Notes under the pieces: model-generated
What the model was told of the DNA's origin: nothing
The model's database searches: none
The model's input: only the letters and a program-made list of their open reading frames with translations
Position numbers and translations under genes: made by a program
Part shown: one piece after another, positions 7,801-9,873 of the stretch
Numbering within the stretch: position 1 is the stretch's first letter
How the letters are laid out: every line of letters begins with the position of its first letter
Origin: an uncultured Dyadobacter sp.
GTDB taxonomy: Bacteria > Bacteroidota > Bacteroidia > Cytophagales > Spirosomataceae
Assembly (NCBI GenBank): GCA_946481035.1
Contig: CAMLNK010000074.1
Coordinates: 1-9,873 of the forward strand
Direction of reading: 5' to 3'
Length of the DNA: 9,873 nucleotides

Positions 7801-8851
7801 CCGGCAGACCGTCGAGAACCAGGACGGCGGGACCGGGCTGGGCCTTGCATTTGCGAAGGAACTCGTCAAACTGCATAACGGAAGCATCTCGCTTCAAAGT
7901 GAGATAGGTAAAGGTTCGGTTTTCGCTATCCGGGTACCGGTTAGTCGGGAAGCGTTTGATGCGGGGCAAATCGTTGAGCCCGCGTTGAGCGGATACACGC
8001 TGCCGGCTCTACCAGCCGTATCGCCATCGTCGGAACAAAATGAGCGAAAGCCCCATGAACCCAAAAGCCGCGGCGCCGCGCAGCGCGAAACGGTGCTGAT
8101 CGTGGAGGATAACGCCGAACTCCGCGATTATATGGCATCATTACTCGAAAACGACTACATCATTTACAAGGCACCCGACGGCGCAGAGGCGCTTGCCTGC
8201 GCACGAAAGGTGTTGCCGAGCCTGATCATCAGCGACCTGATGATGCCCAGAATGGATGGTATGGAGCTTACCGCGAGCATCAAGTCCGACGAACGGACCA
8301 GTCATATCCCGGTGATTTTGCTCACTGCGAAAAGTGGCCGGGAGTCGCGGATCGACGGGTTGAAAACCGGTGCGGACGATTATCTCACCAAACCATTTTC
8401 GGTAGAAGAGCTCACAGTCCGGGTCGCGAACCTGATCGAGCTGAGAAGGAAACTGGCGGAACGTTACCGCGAACGTATCCGGGTACACGTGACTTCCGCG
8501 GAGGAAATGTCGCTCGACGACAAATTTTTGATGAAGGCCAAAGAGATCGTCGAGGCGAATATGGAGGATGTGTTATTCTCGGTTGAAAAAATGGCGGAGG
8601 AAATGAGCCTGAGCCGTACCCAGCTGTTGCGTAAGCTGAAAGCGCTTACCGGCCTCGCCCCAAATGACTTTATCCGCGACCTGCGCCTGCAAAAGGCAGC
8701 GGAAATGATCCGTCAAAAGGCTGACACGATCACCCAGATCGGCTATGCGGTGGGTTTCAATGACCAATCGTATTTCAGCAAAAGCTTCAAAAAGGAGTTC
8801 GGGGAAACCCCTACGGAATACTCCGCAAGAATTTCCCAAAAAGAAGGGTAA
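4829..8851 (+). CDS. Hybrid two-component system regulator (propeller sensor, kinase, receiver, AraC HTH)
   Basis: This complete 1340-residue protein combines a whole two-component pathway in one chain, as in Bacteroidota HTCS regulators of nutrient or stress loci. A signal peptide (1-18, cut at AAA-Q) exports the sensor. Residues about 40-680 form a divergent beta-propeller, with blades such as GLIYAANNSGVLEYDG and GRIYVGGSGEVGYL and one classic blade DLWLATDNGISRL at 312-324. A Y_Y_Y domain (about 685-750, FRYFLEGFHDEWSAW) precedes the transmembrane helix at about 757-777. The kinase follows: H-box His824 (ISHEFRTPL), N-box Asn939, G1 DTGRGI at 971-976, and G2 GGTGLGLA. After a Pro/Ser-rich linker (1040-1087) comes the receiver with Glu1093/Asp1094, phospho-acceptor Asp1136, Thr1166 and Lys1188. 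An AraC-type HTH spans about 1235-1337. All catalytic residues are present, so it should be functional. The ligand is unknown. A TAG at 4823 fixes the start. Confidence 0.95.
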   Translation: MKRIMLLFALAMGLNAAAQKPESPLARVWQQSLPFITNYSTNEYKAAFQNWALVQDGNGLIYAANNSGVLEYDGVSWQLIQTTEGNPVRSLAKDASGRIYVGGSGEVGYLAANAQNRMVFHSLKNKLPRSDWNFGNVWFTFAGNGSVYFVCDLHILELVKGQFRVWKSDVGAFGFAWLINGALYVSTSEKGLLKKEKDGLKLVEGGEAFKGMGLTGLLPYEGNKLLAVGLDKDFFIYDGAKLEPFMKNGQRVRIRDAVYHGVRLRNGDYALATTGSGLYLMAHDGMIRNNYCRKEGLSSDAVYSVFEDAEKDLWLATDNGISRLEINSPLRILNENHGLDENPMDIEVFNNKLFTTNSKGLFELNNVPSQGLPKPYFRKIPGIDNLTMHCQVYGNELIVSNYDGVFVLDQKGNKSQIARENVVRVEESRPAQMPGHLLVGLEGNGLTELLFSNGKWVQGGRRDDMKFYSESFARAGDGTIFINSRRNGIYEMAWQTPGAAHSLRDAFKLIHHGPENGLSSNKIRWLERVGNTVYASTDEAMHRFNPDKRVFEVDSLLTAGVAPYRGGWINEIVAGRDGTMWFTLYHNYQSHVFEYGDNRLKRLPVSGRLSDALISKVHDNGDGFMLFGSNKWIVLFDRNLKTGVDKPFKTLIRQVSIDQDSLVSFRDGQSAPEMAYGHRLRFQFALPRYDLSNKNQFRYFLEGFHDEWSAWSGESFVDFTNLPEGDYVFRVRGMNVYGHAGEEDRLAFTVLPPWYRTWWAFSIYALLLGGLAVMLVRLRERKLQMEKLALENTVRERTEKIMLQTEELKEMDRMKSRFFANISHEFRTPLTLILAPLEEELSKKPPAEQDKLLIMKRYANRLLELVNQLLNLSKLEAGKMELQVQKVELRQFLSVLSSSFDSLAQHKGIAFEKTVGVPDGPFWFDPDKLEKVIINLLSNAFKFTPASGLVKFEANMEAQSGTQILCIRVSDTGRGIAPDEQKQVFESFYQARQTVENQDGGTGLGLAFAKELVKLHNGSISLQSEIGKGSVFAIRVPVSREAFDAGQIVEPALSGYTLPALPAVSPSSEQNERKPHEPKSRGAAQRETVLIVEDNAELRDYMASLLENDYIIYKAPDGAEALACARKVLPSLIISDLMMPRMDGMELTASIKSDERTSHIPVILLTAKSGRESRIDGLKTGADDYLTKPFSVEELTVRVANLIELRRKLAERYRERIRVHVTSAEEMSLDDKFLMKAKEIVEANMEDVLFSVEKMAEEMSLSRTQLLRKLKALTGLAPNDFIRDLRLQKAAEMIRQKADTITQIGYAVGFNDQSYFSKSFKKEFGETPTEYSARISQKEG

Positions 8852-8883
8852 TCAAAAAATGCGTTTGATGAACCGGTAAACGG

Positions 8884-8900
8884 CGGGGTAGGGCACCCCG
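8884..8900. terminator. GC-rich hairpin downstream of the hybrid regulator (weak terminator candidate)
   Basis: CGGGGT (8884-8889) pairs with ACCCCG (8895-8900) around the 5-nt loop AGGGC, starting 32 nt after the TAA of the regulator gene. No run of T follows, so it does not meet the usual picture of an intrinsic terminator. It may slow transcription or stabilise the 3' end of the message. Low confidence as a terminator, although the stem itself is real in the sequence. Confidence 0.3.
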
Positions 8901-8976
8901 GCGGTGGAAACTGCATTTGCCGAAAGGTTACCAGGATGCAAATCCGGGTAATTGTGCGCGGCTCATTTTGAACCTG

Positions 8977-9075
8977 ATGCAGGTGGCGCATAATTACCTG
9001 GATATGCTTCGCCACTACAAGTTTCAGCCACCCTTTCCGCCCCAAATTTGCAGCCTCAATCATCTATTAACATGA
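8977..9075 (+). CDS. Possible 32-residue leader ORF overlapping the next start codon
   Basis: An ATG at 8977 opens a 32-codon frame (MQVAHNYLDMLRHYKFQPPF and onward). It ends in a TGA that overlaps the ATG of the haloperoxidase-like gene as ATGA. The frame is open upstream to a TGA at 8869, but no earlier ATG is present. Such an overlap could couple translation, or the ORF may be a chance frame in the leader. It shows no signal peptide, transmembrane segment or known motif. There is no Shine-Dalgarno to help, and the composition is not strongly gene-like. I list it as a candidate only. Confidence 0.2.
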   Translation: MQVAHNYLDMLRHYKFQPPFPPQICSLNHLLT

Positions 9076-9873
9076 AAAATTTAAGAATCATGAAAAATGC
9101 AAGCGTGTTGAAACGCGTCAGACAATCGGTAATCGGGTTGCTTGGTGGTACCCTGCTTACCCTCTCGTGCACGGACCACGGAGGCCCGCAAGTTCCGGTC
9201 GAGCCGGTTGGCTCCCCGGAGGTGGTCACCTCATGGCTCACCATGCAATTGAAAATTGCGCAGGCCATGCCCGCGTCGCCGCCCGTTCATGCCCGCAGGT
9301 GGGCTTACAGTGGAGTAGCTTTGTGGGAATCGTTGCAGCCGGGGTTGCCGGGCCATCGATCGATCGCGCCGCAGCTCAACGGCCTGGCTGCATTGCCGAA
9401 GCCGTCCCAGTCGCTGAACTACTATTTCCCGGCCAGCGCCAATGCGGCGCTCGCGGCTATCAACCGGGCGATCCATCCCGGCATTTCGGCAGCCACCCTG
9501 GCCCGTATCGATTCGCTGGAAGGTGCCAACCTGGCGAAGTACCAGCAGCACCAGCAGCCGGATGTGCTCGCGAATTCCATCGACTTCGGGAAGAAAATTG
9601 CAGCCGCGGTTTTCGAGTGGTCCAAAACCGATGGCTATGATAACGCCACGCCTTATACGCCGCTCGGCGGAGCCGCGTACTGGAAGCCGACGCCACCTGC
9701 ATTTGGCCCGGGAATGCTTTCGAACTGGGGTAAGGTACGTACCATTGTCGCGAACAGCGATGCGGGAGCGGAACAGGGAGCGCCGATAGCTTATTCGGAA
9801 GATAAAACGTCGGAGTATTACAAACAGGCGGAGGAGCTCTACAACGTTTCCCAATCGCTTACGCAAGAGCAGC
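9072..9873 (+). CDS. Vanadium-dependent haloperoxidase / PAP2-family lipoprotein, C-terminus cut by window edge
   Basis: The first 267 codons are present. Residues 1-32 are a basic then hydrophobic leader ending in LTLSC, so Cys33 is a likely lipidation site, though the -3 and -2 residues (Thr, Leu) make it an atypical lipobox. A Pro/Gly-rich spacer follows. The mature part has features of the vanadium haloperoxidase-like branch of the PAP2 superfamily: PPVHARRWAYSGVALWES at 70-87, and YWKPTPPAFGP followed by NWGKVR at 203-223, matching the family's W.PTPPAF...WG pattern. The catalytic Lys/Arg/His residues that bind vanadate or phosphate lie further C-terminal and are outside the window. The chemistry (halide oxidation or phosphatase) therefore cannot be decided. 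Two in-frame ATGs (9072 and 9090) both precede the leader. It sits 220 bp after the hybrid regulator on the same strand and may be its target. Confidence 0.8.
   Translation, partial: MKNLRIMKNASVLKRVRQSVIGLLGGTLLTLSCTDHGGPQVPVEPVGSPEVVTSWLTMQLKIAQAMPASPPVHARRWAYSGVALWESLQPGLPGHRSIAPQLNGLAALPKPSQSLNYYFPASANAALAAINRAIHPGISAATLARIDSLEGANLAKYQQHQQPDVLANSIDFGKKIAAAVFEWSKTDGYDNATPYTPLGGAAYWKPTPPAFGPGMLSNWGKVRTIVANSDAGAEQGAPIAYSEDKTSEYYKQAEELYNVSQSLTQEQ

Noticed and set aside
9167..9866. Overlapping frames of 157 (plus) and 211 (minus) codons near the right edge
   Set aside because: The open frame from 9072 has a lipoprotein leader and haloperoxidase-family motifs; the others are shadows of it.
1..9873. 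CRISPR arrays, tRNA or rRNA genes, insertion sequences
   Set aside because: No regularly spaced repeats, RNA-gene features, transposase motifs or flanking terminal repeats were seen on reading either strand.

Overview
The window looks like accessory or niche-adaptation DNA from a member of the Bacteroidota, most plausibly a Cytophagales bacterium of the Dyadobacter/Spirosoma type. This rests on three things: a single-polypeptide hybrid two-component regulator, no obvious Shine-Dalgarno sequences ahead of the genes, and GC content near 50% by eye. The genus is an inference.

Left half (1-4500, minus strand): a compact three-gene operon transcribed towards the left edge. Its order is a CHAT-domain caspase-like protease (4500-2659), a membrane-anchored nSTAND-type P-loop NTPase (2655-751), and a secreted WG-repeat protein (754 to beyond base 1, truncated). 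The first two genes are 3 nt apart and the last two share an ATGA stop/start overlap, so translation is probably coupled. A predicted protease, an NTP switch with one transmembrane helix and coiled coils, and an exported repeat protein together look like a signal-triggered immunity, conflict or stress device. In this model an envelope signal would be relayed through the STAND switch to the protease. This is the most interesting content of the window.

Middle (4501-4828): a 328-bp intergenic region between the divergent CHAT operon and the regulator gene. It holds no convincing gene. It has a 14-bp imperfect AT-rich inverted repeat near its centre-left and a 6-6-6 dyad about 35 nt before the regulator start.

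Right half (4829-8851, plus strand): a complete 1340-residue hybrid two-component system regulator. It carries a signal peptide, a divergent beta-propeller sensor, a triple-tyrosine (Y_Y_Y) domain, a transmembrane helix, histidine kinase, receiver and AraC-type HTH. After 220 bp comes the start of a probable lipoprotein of the vanadium-dependent haloperoxidase / PAP2 phosphatase family (9072 to the window end, truncated). The regulator may control this neighbour or genes beyond the edge. Nothing in the sequence ties it to the CHAT operon apart from the shared divergent intergenic region.
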